A stretch of DNA of 64,000 bases from Sinorhizobium shofinae. GTDB lineage: Bacteria > Pseudomonadota > Alphaproteobacteria > Rhizobiales > Rhizobiaceae. Made by a program: the position numbers and the translations under genes. The stretch is taken from positions 1,955-65,954 of the forward strand of contig MBFK01000093.1 of the NCBI GenBank assembly GCA_001704765.1. The letters are read 5' to 3'. Below are positions 1-8,803 of this stretch, one piece after another. The notes under the pieces are model-generated. The model worked only from the letters and a program-made list of their open reading frames with translations, did no database searches and was not told the origin of the DNA. Positions within the stretch are counted from its first letter, which is position 1. Every line of letters starts with the position of its first letter.

Positions 1-443
1 CCCGAACATGTAATGTTCGGCAGGAGGGCCGCACGTGGCCCCGCGAAGGAAAGAGCGGCGAAGGCTGAACGTGAGGTTCCATCGGCTGCCGCACGGAACC
101 TTTGCCAATGGCCAATGCGCGCCTCCGAGGAGAGTTTCACTGCGCGCCTGACCGCGCCCTCCATTCTATATCGGCGGGTGAAGTTTTGCCGCCAAGGCCT
201 TCAATTGCTTATCGTCGTGAAAAAAGACAATGAGCGCGATCGCTGACGCAAATGGGCAAGCCTTTGCCCGAGAGACTCGATAGCAATAACATGAGCCATC
301 GACCGGGAGCTTGGATTGATGGCGACGAAGGCCGTCGCATTCGGTCGCTGGACCGGAGGAGGGTCTGATCCATTTGCTGTCCGCTGCCGCGGTGAGGCTG
401 GCAGTTCGTCACGGGTACACCGTCAGAACAGAGGGAAACGAAA
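1..443. other. gene-free region upstream of the betaine-type transporter
   Basis: No open frame here has credible protein character or a good ribosome site. A perfect inverted repeat lies at 2-20. The last 20 bases carry the ribosome site (gaggga) of the binding-protein gene that starts at 444. The rest is probably leader and promoter, but I cannot place a promoter with confidence. Confidence 0.5.
2..20. promoter_or_regulatory. perfect 8-bp inverted repeat, unknown role
   Basis: CCGAACAT, spacer GTA, then ATGTTCGG. It may be an operator or part of the end of a gene left of the window. No T-tract follows, which argues against a simple rightward terminator. Confidence 0.35.
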
Positions 444-1442
444 ATGAAAAAACTTCTTGCTACGACATGTCTGGCCGTTGGCCTCTTCGGACTTGGCAGC
501 GCCGCAGCGGCGCAGGAATGCGGTGATGTGACGATCGCGAACATGAACTGGCAGAGCGCCGAAGTGCTGGCGAATGTGGACAAGTTCATTCTGACGGAAG
601 GTTATGGCTGCAACGCCGAGCTGGTTGTTGGCGACACCGTGCCGACGATCACATCGATGATTGAAAAGGGCGAGCCGGACATCGCTCCGGAAGGTTGGGT
701 CGACCTGCTGCCGGACGTCGTCAACCGTGGTCTGCAAGAAGGCAAGCTCGTCGGCGCCGCGCTCTCGCTCTCCGACGGCGGCGTCCAGGGTTGGTGGGTG
801 CCGAAATACATCGTCGACGCCAATCCAGACATCAAGACGATCGATGACGTGCTGAAGCATAAGGAACTCTTCCCGGATCCAGAAGATCCGAGCAAGGGCG
901 CTGTCTTTAACGGCCCGCAGGGCTGGGGCGGCACGGTGGTGACGACGCAGCTCTACAAGGCCTACGGTGCGGAGGCCGCCGGCTTCACGCTCGTCGACCC
1001 CGGCTCGGCCGCGGGTCTCGACGGCTCGATCGCCAAGGCCTACGAGCGCAAGCAGGGCTGGGTCGGCTACTACTGGGCCCCGACGGCGCTGCTCGGCAAA
1101 TACGAGATGGTCAAGCTTGAGCACGGCGTGTCGGCTGATCCGGCCGAATGGAAGCGTTGCAACACGGTCGCCGACTGCCCGGATCCGAAGAAGAACGACT
1201 GGCCGAAGGACAAGGTCCAGACGCTCGTGACGAAGACCTTCGCCGATCGTGCCGGTCCGGTCATGGATTATCTCAATACCCGCGCCTGGCCGAATGATGT
1301 CGTCAACAAGCTGATGGCCTGGATGACGGACAATCAGGCGAGCGGCGAGGAAGGCGCCAAGCATTTCCTCGAAGAGAATCCGGATATCTGGGCCAAGTGG
1401 GTCTCGCCGGAAGTCGCAGAGAAGGTCAAGGCGGCCCTCTGA
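444..1442 (+). CDS. ABC transporter substrate-binding protein, glycine betaine/choline type (OpuAC family)
   Basis: A 332-residue periplasmic protein. The N-terminus is a Sec signal peptide: KK, then a hydrophobic stretch, with likely cleavage after the Ala-rich AAAAQ around residue 23. The mature part has the OpuAC layout, including the early NMNWQSAE segment and several Trp residues (GWVDLLPD, GWGGT, GWVGYYW) of the kind that form the aromatic cage for quaternary amines. It should deliver betaine, choline or a related osmolyte to the permease encoded 180 bases downstream. A hairpin with a T-rich tail lies between the two genes, which fits higher output of the binding protein. The ligand cannot be fixed from sequence. 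Confidence 0.85.
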   Translation: MKKLLATTCLAVGLFGLGSAAAAQECGDVTIANMNWQSAEVLANVDKFILTEGYGCNAELVVGDTVPTITSMIEKGEPDIAPEGWVDLLPDVVNRGLQEGKLVGAALSLSDGGVQGWWVPKYIVDANPDIKTIDDVLKHKELFPDPEDPSKGAVFNGPQGWGGTVVTTQLYKAYGAEAAGFTLVDPGSAAGLDGSIAKAYERKQGWVGYYWAPTALLGKYEMVKLEHGVSADPAEWKRCNTVADCPDPKKNDWPKDKVQTLVTKTFADRAGPVMDYLNTRAWPNDVVNKLMAWMTDNQASGEEGAKHFLEENPDIWAKWVSPEVAEKVKAAL

Positions 1443-1459
1443 TCCGTTTCTAGCCGAAG

Positions 1460-1492
1460 AGCGGTGCGCCCAAATGCGCGCCGCTTTTATTT
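1460..1492 (+). terminator. intercistronic hairpin with T-rich tail
   Basis: AGCGGTGCGC and GCGCGCCGCT can form a 10-bp stem with one G-U pair, followed by TTTTATTT. It sits between binding-protein and permease genes. It probably acts as a partial terminator or an mRNA 3'-end stabiliser. Confidence 0.6.
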
Positions 1493-1621
1493 GATGAGCG
1501 ATTGTGAGGCGGCTCTACCCGCCGCGGCGACCTTCCGCCCTCCAGGCACGCAGGCGCTGCGGCGGCCGAGAACGAGAAAGCAGAAAAGCTCGCCTCGACC
1601 AAAGCGAAGGGGAATCAAGCA

Positions 1622-2509
1622 ATGGAATGGCTGACGAATTTTCCGCACATGGACGATGATCGCCTTCGAGAGCTGAAAAAAGTGATCGATGAAGGCTTTC
1701 GGACTTTCACGCGGGCCTATGGTGACGGCATCGAGGCGTTCTTCGAGCCGCTGCAATTTTTCCTGATCCAGTCCGAGCGGTTTATGACGCGCACGCCCTG
1801 GCCGATTATCCTGCTCCTGATTGCGGTGATCGCCTGGTTCGCCAGCCGCAACTGGAAGGTCGTCGCCGGTTGCGTCGGCACCCTCCTGCTGATCGGCTAC
1901 TTCGACATGTGGGACGACACCATGAAGACGGTCTCGATGATTTTCGTCTGTACGGTGCTGTCCATCGCGATCGGCATTCCGCTCGGCATCGTCATGTCGC
2001 GCTCCGATCGTGTCCAGAACCTCGTCAATCCGGTGCTCGACGTGATGCAGACGATGCCGAGCTTCGTCTACCTGATCCCCGTGGTGATGTTGCTCGGCAT
2101 CGGCAAGGTGCCCGGCCTGATAGCCGTCGTCATCTATGCCATACCCCCAATGATCCGCCTGACCAATCTCGGCATCCGGTTGGTCGACAAGGATGTTCTC
2201 GAAGCAGCCGACGCCTTCGGCTCATCGAGCTGGCAGAAGCTGAAGAACGTGCAGATGCCGCTGGCGTTGCCCACCATCATGGCCGGTATCAATCAGACCA
2301 TCATGATGGCGCTTGCCATGGTCGTGATCGCGTCGATGATCGGCGTCCAGGGCCTGGGCCAGCCAGTGCTGAAGGCCATCGCCAACCAGTACTTCACGCT
2401 CGGCATCTTCAATGGCCTCGCCATCGTCGGCATCGCCATCATCTTCGACCGCGTCAGCCAGGCCTATGGCCGCCGCCTGCAGCGGCACCGTGAAATCATT
2501 CACGGCTAG
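1622..2509 (+). CDS. ABC transporter permease, glycine betaine/choline type (ProW family)
   Basis: A 295-residue inner-membrane permease. About 55 soluble residues precede the membrane segments, as in ProW-type permeases. The coupling (EAA) loop is visible around residues 190-215, beginning EAADAFGSSSWQ and continuing to LPTIMAG, where the ATPase docks. It should form the channel for the substrate delivered by the upstream binding protein. No ProV-like ATPase gene follows: the next gene is a leftward EamA exporter and a terminator lies directly downstream. The ATPase must be encoded elsewhere or supplied by another system. The family call is firm, the substrate uncertain. Confidence 0.88.
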   Translation: MEWLTNFPHMDDDRLRELKKVIDEGFRTFTRAYGDGIEAFFEPLQFFLIQSERFMTRTPWPIILLLIAVIAWFASRNWKVVAGCVGTLLLIGYFDMWDDTMKTVSMIFVCTVLSIAIGIPLGIVMSRSDRVQNLVNPVLDVMQTMPSFVYLIPVVMLLGIGKVPGLIAVVIYAIPPMIRLTNLGIRLVDKDVLEAADAFGSSSWQKLKNVQMPLALPTIMAGINQTIMMALAMVVIASMIGVQGLGQPVLKAIANQYFTLGIFNGLAIVGIAIIFDRVSQAYGRRLQRHREIIHG

Positions 2510-2553
2510 CATGGAACTGCGGTTGCGGCCGGTTCGGCCTGCGAGCAGGGAAT

Positions 2554-2590
2554 CGGCCCGGGACGCACGGTCTCGGGCCGCTTGCTTTTT
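2554..2590 (+). terminator. Rho-independent terminator after the permease gene
   Basis: CGGCCCGGGAC and GTCTCGGGCCG pair over 11 bp with one G-U, a 5-base loop and a CTTGCTTTTT tail. It also lies at the 3' end of the convergent EamA gene. Confidence 0.75.
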
Positions 2591-2595
2591 CAGGT

Positions 2596-3504
2596 TTATG
2601 CCCGCCGAGCCGAGAGAATGCCGGTCGAGAGCGCCACGCCTGCGGCCGTGACAACCGCAGCGGCAATCTCGAATGGGCCGATCACTTCTCCAAGCAGTGT
2701 GCCACCACCGATCATTGCGAGCACTGGCGTCAGGGCCGTAAAGGCGGCCGCCTGCGTGCCGCCGAGGCGACGGACGGCAAGACCGTAGGCAAGCGCCGCG
2801 ACCAGGCCGGAAAGAACGCCCTGGCTCATCATTTGCAGACCGATCTCCTGCGCGGGGACGTTCCACAGCGTGCTGCCGAAAACGAGCGCCAGAGCGACAT
2901 GGATGAGGAACGACCAGACTGCGATGAGCGCGCTACCTTCGAGCGGGTTCAGACCCGAACGCCGGAAGGCGTGGGTATAAATTGCCCAGAGCGTGGCGGC
3001 GGCAGGAAGCAGCAGGTAGCCGGTCCATGCGGGCGCGTCCGAGGCGCCGAGGCTGCGGACTAGCAGGATCGTCATGCCGATGATGATCGCCGCAAAGCCG
3101 AGGAGCCGCATACGATCCGGACGTTCCCGGAACAGGGTCACTCCGATGAGCGCCGTCGCGAGCGGCATCGAGCCTCCAAGCAGCACGCCGACCGAGGCCG
3201 CCGGCGTCGCGTGTATGGCGAAAGCCGCCACCTGGAAGAATATGGCGCCCGATCCCGCGACCATCAGGGCCAGAAGTGTCAGCGGCAAGCCTTTCGGGAT
3301 GAGACCCGTCTTCAGCCAGACGGGGGCAAGGACCAGCGCCGGTATCCCATAGCGAATGAGCCCGAGATCGACGGTGCCGAGGCTGGTCGATGCGGTGTGC
3401 CGCGTGGCGAGAATCCAGCCTGCCCAGATCAATACCGTGACGAAGGCACCGGCATAGCCGGCGGCGGGCGAATCGGAGTCGCGATCGAGTGTCAGCGCAA
3501 CCAT
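2596..3504 (-). CDS. EamA/DMT-family membrane transporter
   Basis: A 302-residue protein with about ten hydrophobic segments in two homologous halves, typical of drug/metabolite exporters (EamA repeat). The first segment is GAFVTVLIWAGWILATRH. It lies divergent from an Lrp/AsnC-type regulator 143 bases away. In this family that arrangement usually means the regulator controls the exporter in response to an amino acid, so amino-acid or metabolite efflux is the likeliest job. The substrate is an inference from context only. Confidence 0.8.
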   Translation of the reverse strand: MVALTLDRDSDSPAAGYAGAFVTVLIWAGWILATRHTASTSLGTVDLGLIRYGIPALVLAPVWLKTGLIPKGLPLTLLALMVAGSGAIFFQVAAFAIHATPAASVGVLLGGSMPLATALIGVTLFRERPDRMRLLGFAAIIIGMTILLVRSLGASDAPAWTGYLLLPAAATLWAIYTHAFRRSGLNPLEGSALIAVWSFLIHVALALVFGSTLWNVPAQEIGLQMMSQGVLSGLVAALAYGLAVRRLGGTQAAAFTALTPVLAMIGGGTLLGEVIGPFEIAAAVVTAAGVALSTGILSARRA

Positions 3505-3647
3505 GTCTTGTTCCTCCAGCTTCGTGGCGAGGTGTTTCGGATGAGTGAACTTAGCGCTGACACGGAGGGCATGTCCTTGCTATCTGTGCCTCAATGGAGA
3601 TAGGCTGAGCAATGATCTGCCAATTTCCTGCTGGAATAGATTAGACT

Positions 3648-4118
3648 ATGCCAAAACTCGATAAATTCGACATCGCCATCCTCAAGGTTCTCCAGGAGGA
3701 TGCACGCGCGACCAATGTCGAGATCGCCGAGAGAATCAATCTTTCGCCATCCCCTTGTCTGCGGCGCATCCGCAATCTGGAGAAGGCGGGCGTGCTGCGC
3801 GGCTACCGTGCCGATATCGACCGCAAGGAGGTGGGGCTGGGGCTGACTGTCTTCGTCGAGATCAAGGTCGGCCAGCACAGCCAGGAAAATGCGCGGCGAC
3901 AGCAGGAGGCGTTGCTCGCCATACCGGAGGTGGTCTCCTGTTTCCTGATTTCCGGCAATGCGGATTTCCTCGCCGAGGTGGTCGTGGAGGACCTCTCGGC
4001 GTATGAGAGGCTGCTCACCGAAACCTTGCTGACCCTGCCGGGGGTGACGGACATTCGCTCGAATTTCGCCATCCGAACGATCAAGACCGCTGGTCCCCTG
4101 AAGCTGCCGTCCTTGTGA
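3648..4118 (+). CDS. Lrp/AsnC-family transcriptional regulator
   Basis: A 156-residue protein. Residues 1-60 form the AsnC-type winged helix: it opens KLDKFDIAILKVLQEDARAT and has the recognition region NLSPSPCLRRIRNLEKAGVL. Residues 65-150 are the RAM/ligand domain with the VVSCFLISGNADFLAEVV strand. It probably binds an amino acid and controls the divergent EamA exporter gene and itself. The start is the ATG after a weak ribosome site; the preceding 140 bases hold the shared promoter region. No unusual features. Confidence 0.88.
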   Translation: MPKLDKFDIAILKVLQEDARATNVEIAERINLSPSPCLRRIRNLEKAGVLRGYRADIDRKEVGLGLTVFVEIKVGQHSQENARRQQEALLAIPEVVSCFLISGNADFLAEVVVEDLSAYERLLTETLLTLPGVTDIRSNFAIRTIKTAGPLKLPSL

Positions 4119-4244
4119 GGCCGTCTCACCGGAACGCTGACGATCGCGGCAGCTGGCCTGGAAGTCTTTGCGGCGTCCTCTGGAAACCCCCGCTGGCGCG
4201 CTTATCTCAGGAGCTGAAAGGTTTCTGGATAGAGAGGACATTCT

Positions 4245-5147
4245 TTGAAAGTTAAAGCCATCTTCAATCGAGATGGGGGGACTTTCCGCACCACGGATAT
4301 GGACACCTATGGCAGGAGGGTCGAGGAGGTCTTTCGCGCCGCCGGGCATGAGATAGAAATTGCCGTGGTGGCTGCGAGCAACATTCCGCAGGCGCTGGAG
4401 GCTGCCTGCCGGCGCGATGACCTCGATGCGATCGTCGCCGGTGGCGGCGACGGCACGATCTCCGCCGCAGCCGGGGTTGCCTGGCGAACCGGCATGCCGC
4501 TCGGTGTCATACCTGCGGGAACGATGAACCTGTTCGCCCGCTCCCTGAAGCTGCCACTCGATATCTGGACGGTGCCCGAGGTCCTCGCCAATGGCCGGAT
4601 CATCGATGGCGACATCGGTAGCGCCGATGGCCGGGCTTTCGTGCATCAATTTTCGATGGGACTGCACGCCCGCATGGTGCGCTATCGTGAGTCCTATAGG
4701 TTCGCCTCCCGACTCGGGAAAATCGCCGCCAGCGTGCGCGCCGCCATCGGCGTGATCTTCAACCCTCCAGATTTCGAGATCGAATTCGATGCCGATGGCC
4801 ACCGCGAGCGTCGGCACGTGTCGCAGATTTCGGTCTCGAACAACCATTTCGGGCACGCGACGCTGATGTATGCGGAGGATGTAACATCCGGGCACCTCGG
4901 TTTCTACACGGCACCGCCACTAAGCCCTGTGGGCGTCGCAAAGCTCGCTTCCGATATTCTGCGCGGTCGATTCCGGGCAAGTCCGCTGATCACCGAGATG
5001 AGCGCACTTGCCGTCGATCTGCATTTTCCCAAGGTCGATCGCAAGATCAACTGCGTCATCGACGGCGAGCTCTTGCCGATCCGGCGGCGCGATGTCGCCC
5101 TGCGCGTCCACCCGGGCGAACTGAAGCTCCTCGTGGGCGCGGAATAG
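4245..5147 (+). CDS. diacylglycerol-kinase-family lipid kinase (YegS/LCB5-like)
   Basis: A 300-residue protein. The catalytic nucleotide-binding motif GGGDGTISAAAG falls around residues 66-77, followed by LGVIPAGTMNLFARSL, which is characteristic of the DAGK catalytic domain. The C-terminal half has the beta-sandwich of this family and ends IDGELLPIRRRDVALRVHPGEL. It should phosphorylate a lipid such as diacylglycerol at the inner face of the membrane. The start is a TTG preceded by AGAGAGGA at good spacing; no in-frame ATG fits the family N-terminus. The 3' end faces a RIME repeat and the convergent GT-C gene. Confidence 0.82.
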   Translation: MKVKAIFNRDGGTFRTTDMDTYGRRVEEVFRAAGHEIEIAVVAASNIPQALEAACRRDDLDAIVAGGGDGTISAAAGVAWRTGMPLGVIPAGTMNLFARSLKLPLDIWTVPEVLANGRIIDGDIGSADGRAFVHQFSMGLHARMVRYRESYRFASRLGKIAASVRAAIGVIFNPPDFEIEFDADGHRERRHVSQISVSNNHFGHATLMYAEDVTSGHLGFYTAPPLSPVGVAKLASDILRGRFRASPLITEMSALAVDLHFPKVDRKINCVIDGELLPIRRRDVALRVHPGELKLLVGAE

Positions 5148-5156
5148 CGGCCGCTA

Positions 5157-5241
5157 CTGCATGTTTCCTTAAATCGCAGCCGAATTAAGGATAAGAAACA
5201 TGCAGCAATTCAAAGTGCTACAGCGACGCACGGCGCTGTAG
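5157..5241. repeat. RIME-type palindromic intergenic repeat, shortened copy
   Basis: Two hairpins: an outer CTGCATGTTTC...GAAACATGCAG stem, then CTACAGCG...CGCTGTAG. It matches the repeats at 13160-13271 and 41706-41809 but lacks their inner GTGCGTCT/AGACGCAC stem. It fills the gap between two convergent genes and ends 5 bases before the stop codon of the leftward gene. Confidence 0.8.
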
Positions 5242-5246
5242 GCGGT

Positions 5247-6731
5247 TTATTCGCCCACCCAGATATAGCTGAACCCGTAGCGATCTGCTCCGGACGCGTA
5301 GATATAAGGCAATTCAAGGCTGCGTGGCGTCGCTGCCGATTCCGGGACGCCCGATGCCTTGAGCGCCTCCCTCAGGGTGGCGGGAAGTGGCGCCGGGTTT
5401 GCCTCTTCGCGCCAGACCACCAGCAGCGGCCGCTTCGCGGCGTCGGCCGGCAGCCCGTCCGAAAGATGGGGGATTACAACTGTAGCGTCGGCGAGCCGAG
5501 TCCGGATATTGCCGGCTATCTGCCTGTCGTTGGTCAGCACCAGAGCAGGCGACCGGCCCTCCGCCTTCACGACCTCGTCGACAAAGGCCGCATAGGGGAT
5601 GTTCAATTTCGAGTAATCTCCGAACCAGGGGCGCACCACGGCTCGGGCGGAAACGACGACGAGAGCCCCGAGCACAATGCAGCCGATCAGCGGGACGAAT
5701 CGCCTGAAGCCTTTGGCAGGATCGATCTCAGCCGCCTCGATCTTGAGCGAGAGGTAGAGCGGCAGCATTACGAGAAAGAGCACCAGCCACTTCTCGCGGA
5801 CATGTGTCGCAGCCACGCCGAGAACGACCAGCAGTATGCCCAGAAGGCAGATCGCGATCATGCGTCCGAGGATACGGGTCCACTGGCTTTCCGCGCGCCA
5901 GACAACCCGGATCTTCTCGCGGAAAACGAGGCCGAAGACGAGTAGGGTGACGAGACTGCCGCCGATCGTTGCCGAGGCGAGGGCGAAGCCGCCGTGAAAC
6001 GCCTGCATGAGGCGCCCCTCTGCCTCTCGCTCCTTCATCTCGTTCAATGTGCCCGACGAAGCCGCGTCGAGGTTTTGGATGACCCACAACCCATGCGGCA
6101 GGGTGATGAGGCCGGCGACGGCGATCGCCGCTAGGATTCGCCAATCGAAGATGCGCTTGCGCAACTCGGGCTCGGGCAGCACTGCAAGGATCGCGGCGAT
6201 CGGCACGACGACAAAGTTGTATTTGGAAATCACGCCGATGCCGACCGCGACGCCGGTCAACAGATAGGAGAAAAGATTCGGGCGCGTGAGGGTGCGCAGA
6301 AATCCGCAGAGGAAGAGGGATACGGCGAAGAGCGCGGCAACCGTATGGGAGAGATCCCGCTGCGCGAGCAGGAAAACCGGCGGCAGGGTCAAGACGCCAA
6401 ACATCGCGATGGCCGACAGGCGCCGATCCTTCAGAACAAGCTGCGCCGCGAGGCCGTAGAAAAGGCAGCACAGGAACAACAGCCCGTTTTTGAGAATGGT
6501 CATCGTCGCGAGCGACGTCCCGATCAATTGCGCGAGACCGTATTGCAGCCAATTGTAGAAGGGCGGTTGCGGGCCGTATCCGAGCTGCAGGAATTGCGAC
6601 AGGAAGGCCTGTTCCGCCTCGTCGATCTCGAGCGAAGGCGACGCGGCAAGGCGCAGCACGATGCACAGCAGGAAGTAGCCGGCTAGTGCGAGGAAGGCTA
6701 GGTTCGGCCGCCGATCGACGATGTCAAGCAT
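5247..6731 (-). CDS. GT-C fold membrane glycosyltransferase (GT39/ArnT-like)
   Basis: A 494-residue protein with about 10-12 hydrophobic segments. The first periplasmic loop has the acidic SLEIDEAEQAF motif, where ArnT/PMT-type enzymes carry catalytic Asp/Glu. It should transfer a sugar from a polyprenyl-phosphate donor to an acceptor on the periplasmic side. Its start overlaps the stop of the GT2 gene by 8 bases (translational coupling), and that GT2 type makes such donors. In Rhizobium, RgtA-D transfer galacturonic acid to LPS from dodecaprenyl-phosphate-GalA made by RgtE; this pair could be equivalent, but the sugar and acceptor are not shown here. Confidence 0.78.
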   Translation of the reverse strand: MLDIVDRRPNLAFLALAGYFLLCIVLRLAASPSLEIDEAEQAFLSQFLQLGYGPQPPFYNWLQYGLAQLIGTSLATMTILKNGLLFLCCLFYGLAAQLVLKDRRLSAIAMFGVLTLPPVFLLAQRDLSHTVAALFAVSLFLCGFLRTLTRPNLFSYLLTGVAVGIGVISKYNFVVVPIAAILAVLPEPELRKRIFDWRILAAIAVAGLITLPHGLWVIQNLDAASSGTLNEMKEREAEGRLMQAFHGGFALASATIGGSLVTLLVFGLVFREKIRVVWRAESQWTRILGRMIAICLLGILLVVLGVAATHVREKWLVLFLVMLPLYLSLKIEAAEIDPAKGFRRFVPLIGCIVLGALVVVSARAVVRPWFGDYSKLNIPYAAFVDEVVKAEGRSPALVLTNDRQIAGNIRTRLADATVVIPHLSDGLPADAAKRPLLVVWREEANPAPLPATLREALKASGVPESAATPRSLELPYIYASGADRYGFSYIWVGE

Positions 6732-7743
6732 TCGGCGGATCCTGCCCGAAGATCTGGCGAACGATGTAGCTCGCCGTATCGTCGTCGCGGAAGTAGGCGC
6801 GCGCCATCATTTCCGCGAGAATGCCGGTGGTGATGAGTTGGACCGAGGACAGGAACAGCATGACGCCGACGATCAGCATCGGTCGCATGCCGATATCATT
6901 GCCGAAGAGGAACTTGTCGATCCCGAGATAGAGCAGGATGAGGGCGCTCAAACTGCCGGTCGCAAGCCCGATCGAGCCGAAGAAGTGGCCAGGGCGCGCC
7001 TTGTAGCGCATGAAGAACAGGACCGCGAGCAGGTCGAGGATGACGCGGAAGGTGCGCGAGATGCCATATTTCGATGCGCCGAAGTGGCGCGCGTGATGCG
7101 TCACGGGCATCTCGCCGATTCGACTGCTCGGCACGACGCCGGCAACCCAGGCCGGAATGAAGCGGTGCATCTCCCCCATGAGCTTCACCTGCTTGATGAT
7201 CGCGCTGCGATAGACCTTGAGACTGCAGCCGTAATCGTGAAGCTTCACGCCGGTGATCTTGCCGATCAGGAAGTTAGCGCACCAGGACGGGATTTTTCTG
7301 AGCAGGAGTCCGTCTCGGCGGTTCTGCCGCCATCCGACCAGCAGGTCGAGTTCGCGCTCCTCGATGGCGGCGACCATTTGAGGGATGTCCTTGGGATCGT
7401 TCTGCAGGTCACCGTCGAGCGTCGCGATCAGTCGGCCGGCGGCGGCGTCGATCCCGGCCTGCATGGCGGCGGTCTGGCCGAAATTCTTCTGCAGCTCGAT
7501 GATCTTCAGATGCAGGTCTCGTCGCGAAAGCTCCTTGCGGGCATTCGGCAAGGTCCGGTCGGTGCTTCCGTCGTCCACCAGGATCAATTCCCAGGATCGG
7601 TCGAAACCGGCCATTGCCTCCTGTATGCGGGTGACGAGCGGCGCGACACTGTCCTCCTCATTGAACACCGGCACCACTATGGACAGCTCAATCGCCTCCA
7701 TGGCGTCTGTCGTTGCCGTCAGAGGTTCTTCTATGTGCGTCAA
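6724..7743 (-). CDS. polyprenyl-phosphate glycosyltransferase (GT2, ArnC/DPM1/RgtE-like)
   Basis: 339 residues from a TTG start with GGAGAG 6 bases upstream; a longer frame upstream has no comparable support. The GT-A domain begins ELSIVVPVFNEEDSV, with LILVDDGSTDRT and ATLDGDLQNDP (the DxD-type nucleotide-sugar and metal site). Two C-terminal membrane segments follow (about 240-310), the architecture of enzymes that load a sugar onto polyprenyl phosphate at the cytoplasmic face. It is coupled to the downstream GT-C gene, presumably supplying its lipid-linked donor. A flippase-like gene is divergent, 97 bases away. Confidence 0.83.
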   Translation of the reverse strand: MTHIEEPLTATTDAMEAIELSIVVPVFNEEDSVAPLVTRIQEAMAGFDRSWELILVDDGSTDRTLPNARKELSRRDLHLKIIELQKNFGQTAAMQAGIDAAAGRLIATLDGDLQNDPKDIPQMVAAIEERELDLLVGWRQNRRDGLLLRKIPSWCANFLIGKITGVKLHDYGCSLKVYRSAIIKQVKLMGEMHRFIPAWVAGVVPSSRIGEMPVTHHARHFGASKYGISRTFRVILDLLAVLFFMRYKARPGHFFGSIGLATGSLSALILLYLGIDKFLFGNDIGMRPMLIVGVMLFLSSVQLITTGILAEMMARAYFRDDDTASYIVRQIFGQDPPNA

Positions 7744-7840
7744 GGCGGTCTCTCCGGTGTGCCGTCGCAGGTTTTCTTGCACAGTTAACGGTGATAACCA
7801 ACGCTCAATTGCGTGGCTCTGTACAGGAAATCGGTATCTC

Positions 7841-8797
7841 ATGAATTCGGACTGGCAGTTTAGCCGGCGCGCGTGGCTGGCGCGCAACCGCATGGCACTG
7901 ATTTCCGTGGCGGCCATAGCGGCTTATGCCGTCTTCGTCGAGTGGGTCTGGGGATGGTCGGTCCTGTTGCGGCAATGGGCCGAGATCGGTTTCTCGTCGG
8001 TGCTCGCCGCGCTTGGGCTTCTCATTGCGACCTACTTCGTCCGCTGCTACCGCATCTACGATTACTTTCCGGAGCAGACCGCAGGCCAATTCCTGCCGCT
8101 CTTTCGCGTGACGCAGGTCCACAATCTTCTCAACATCATGTTGCCCTTCAGGGCCGGCGAGACGAGCTTTCCGCTGCTCATGCGCGCCGAATTCGGCGTT
8201 CCGCTGCTGCGCGGAACATCGGCGCTGCTCGTCATGCGTCTTTTGGACCTGCATGCGTTGCTCACCGTAGCGGCGATCGGTCTGGTCATCGGCCTCAGTA
8301 ATCAAATGGTCGCATGGCTGCTTTGGACGATGGCCTTCCTCTCGCCCCTCGCGTTCTTCCTGCTCAAGGCCAGGATTCTTCGCTTGGTGCGCCGCGTGGC
8401 GCCGGCGAGGCTCGTGCACCATATCGATGAGATCGAGGCGGGTTTGCCGGAGCATATTCCGGCGTTCCTGCGCGCCTCGGCGATGACGATGCTGAACTGG
8501 GGGGTCAAGGTCGCGGTGCTCGCCTGGGTATTGGCGATCATGGGCGTCGCACCGCTTGCCGCCTCATTCGGCGGCGCGCTTGGGGGCGAGCTCTCGTCCG
8601 TCCTCCCCGTGCACGCGCCGGCCGGAGTCGGCACCTATGCGGCGGCTATCGTTGCCGGCGCGGTCTCCTTCGGCGCGTCCGGTGGAAAGGCCGCGCTGGA
8701 AATTCTGGGGCGCGCGAGCGTCAACGCCCATCTGCTTATTATCGCGTCGGCCGTGGCCGGCACGCTGCTATCGCTCGTTCTGCGGCCGAAGACGTGA
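7841..8797 (+). CDS. flippase-like integral membrane protein (UPF0104/LPG-synthase TM family)
   Basis: A 318-residue protein with about eight membrane segments, of the family related to the membrane half of lysylphosphatidylglycerol synthase. Typical pieces are FRVTQVHNLLNIMLPFRAGE (the conserved PxRxGE-like loop) and LSSVLPVHAPAGVGTYAA near the C-terminus. Members are often encoded with lipid-linked glycosyltransferases and may move or modify lipid intermediates. Here it is divergent from the GT2/GT-C pair. The ATG at 7841 is the first start giving a normal N-terminus; longer in-frame extensions run into the opposite gene. Specific function unknown. Confidence 0.75.
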   Translation: MNSDWQFSRRAWLARNRMALISVAAIAAYAVFVEWVWGWSVLLRQWAEIGFSSVLAALGLLIATYFVRCYRIYDYFPEQTAGQFLPLFRVTQVHNLLNIMLPFRAGETSFPLLMRAEFGVPLLRGTSALLVMRLLDLHALLTVAAIGLVIGLSNQMVAWLLWTMAFLSPLAFFLLKARILRLVRRVAPARLVHHIDEIEAGLPEHIPAFLRASAMTMLNWGVKVAVLAWVLAIMGVAPLAASFGGALGGELSSVLPVHAPAGVGTYAAAIVAGAVSFGASGGKAALEILGRASVNAHLLIIASAVAGTLLSLVLRPKT

Positions 8798-8803
8798 CAC
8801 GCT

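Noticed and set aside
13-246. 77-codon frame at the left edge
   Set aside because: Begins inside the inverted repeat, has no ribosome site and no domain-like pattern.
423-1364. Long leftward open frame opposite the betaine-type binding protein gene
   Set aside because: Lacks protein-like domains, has no ribosome site, and mirrors codon periodicity of the true + strand gene. High-GC genomes give many such antisense frames.
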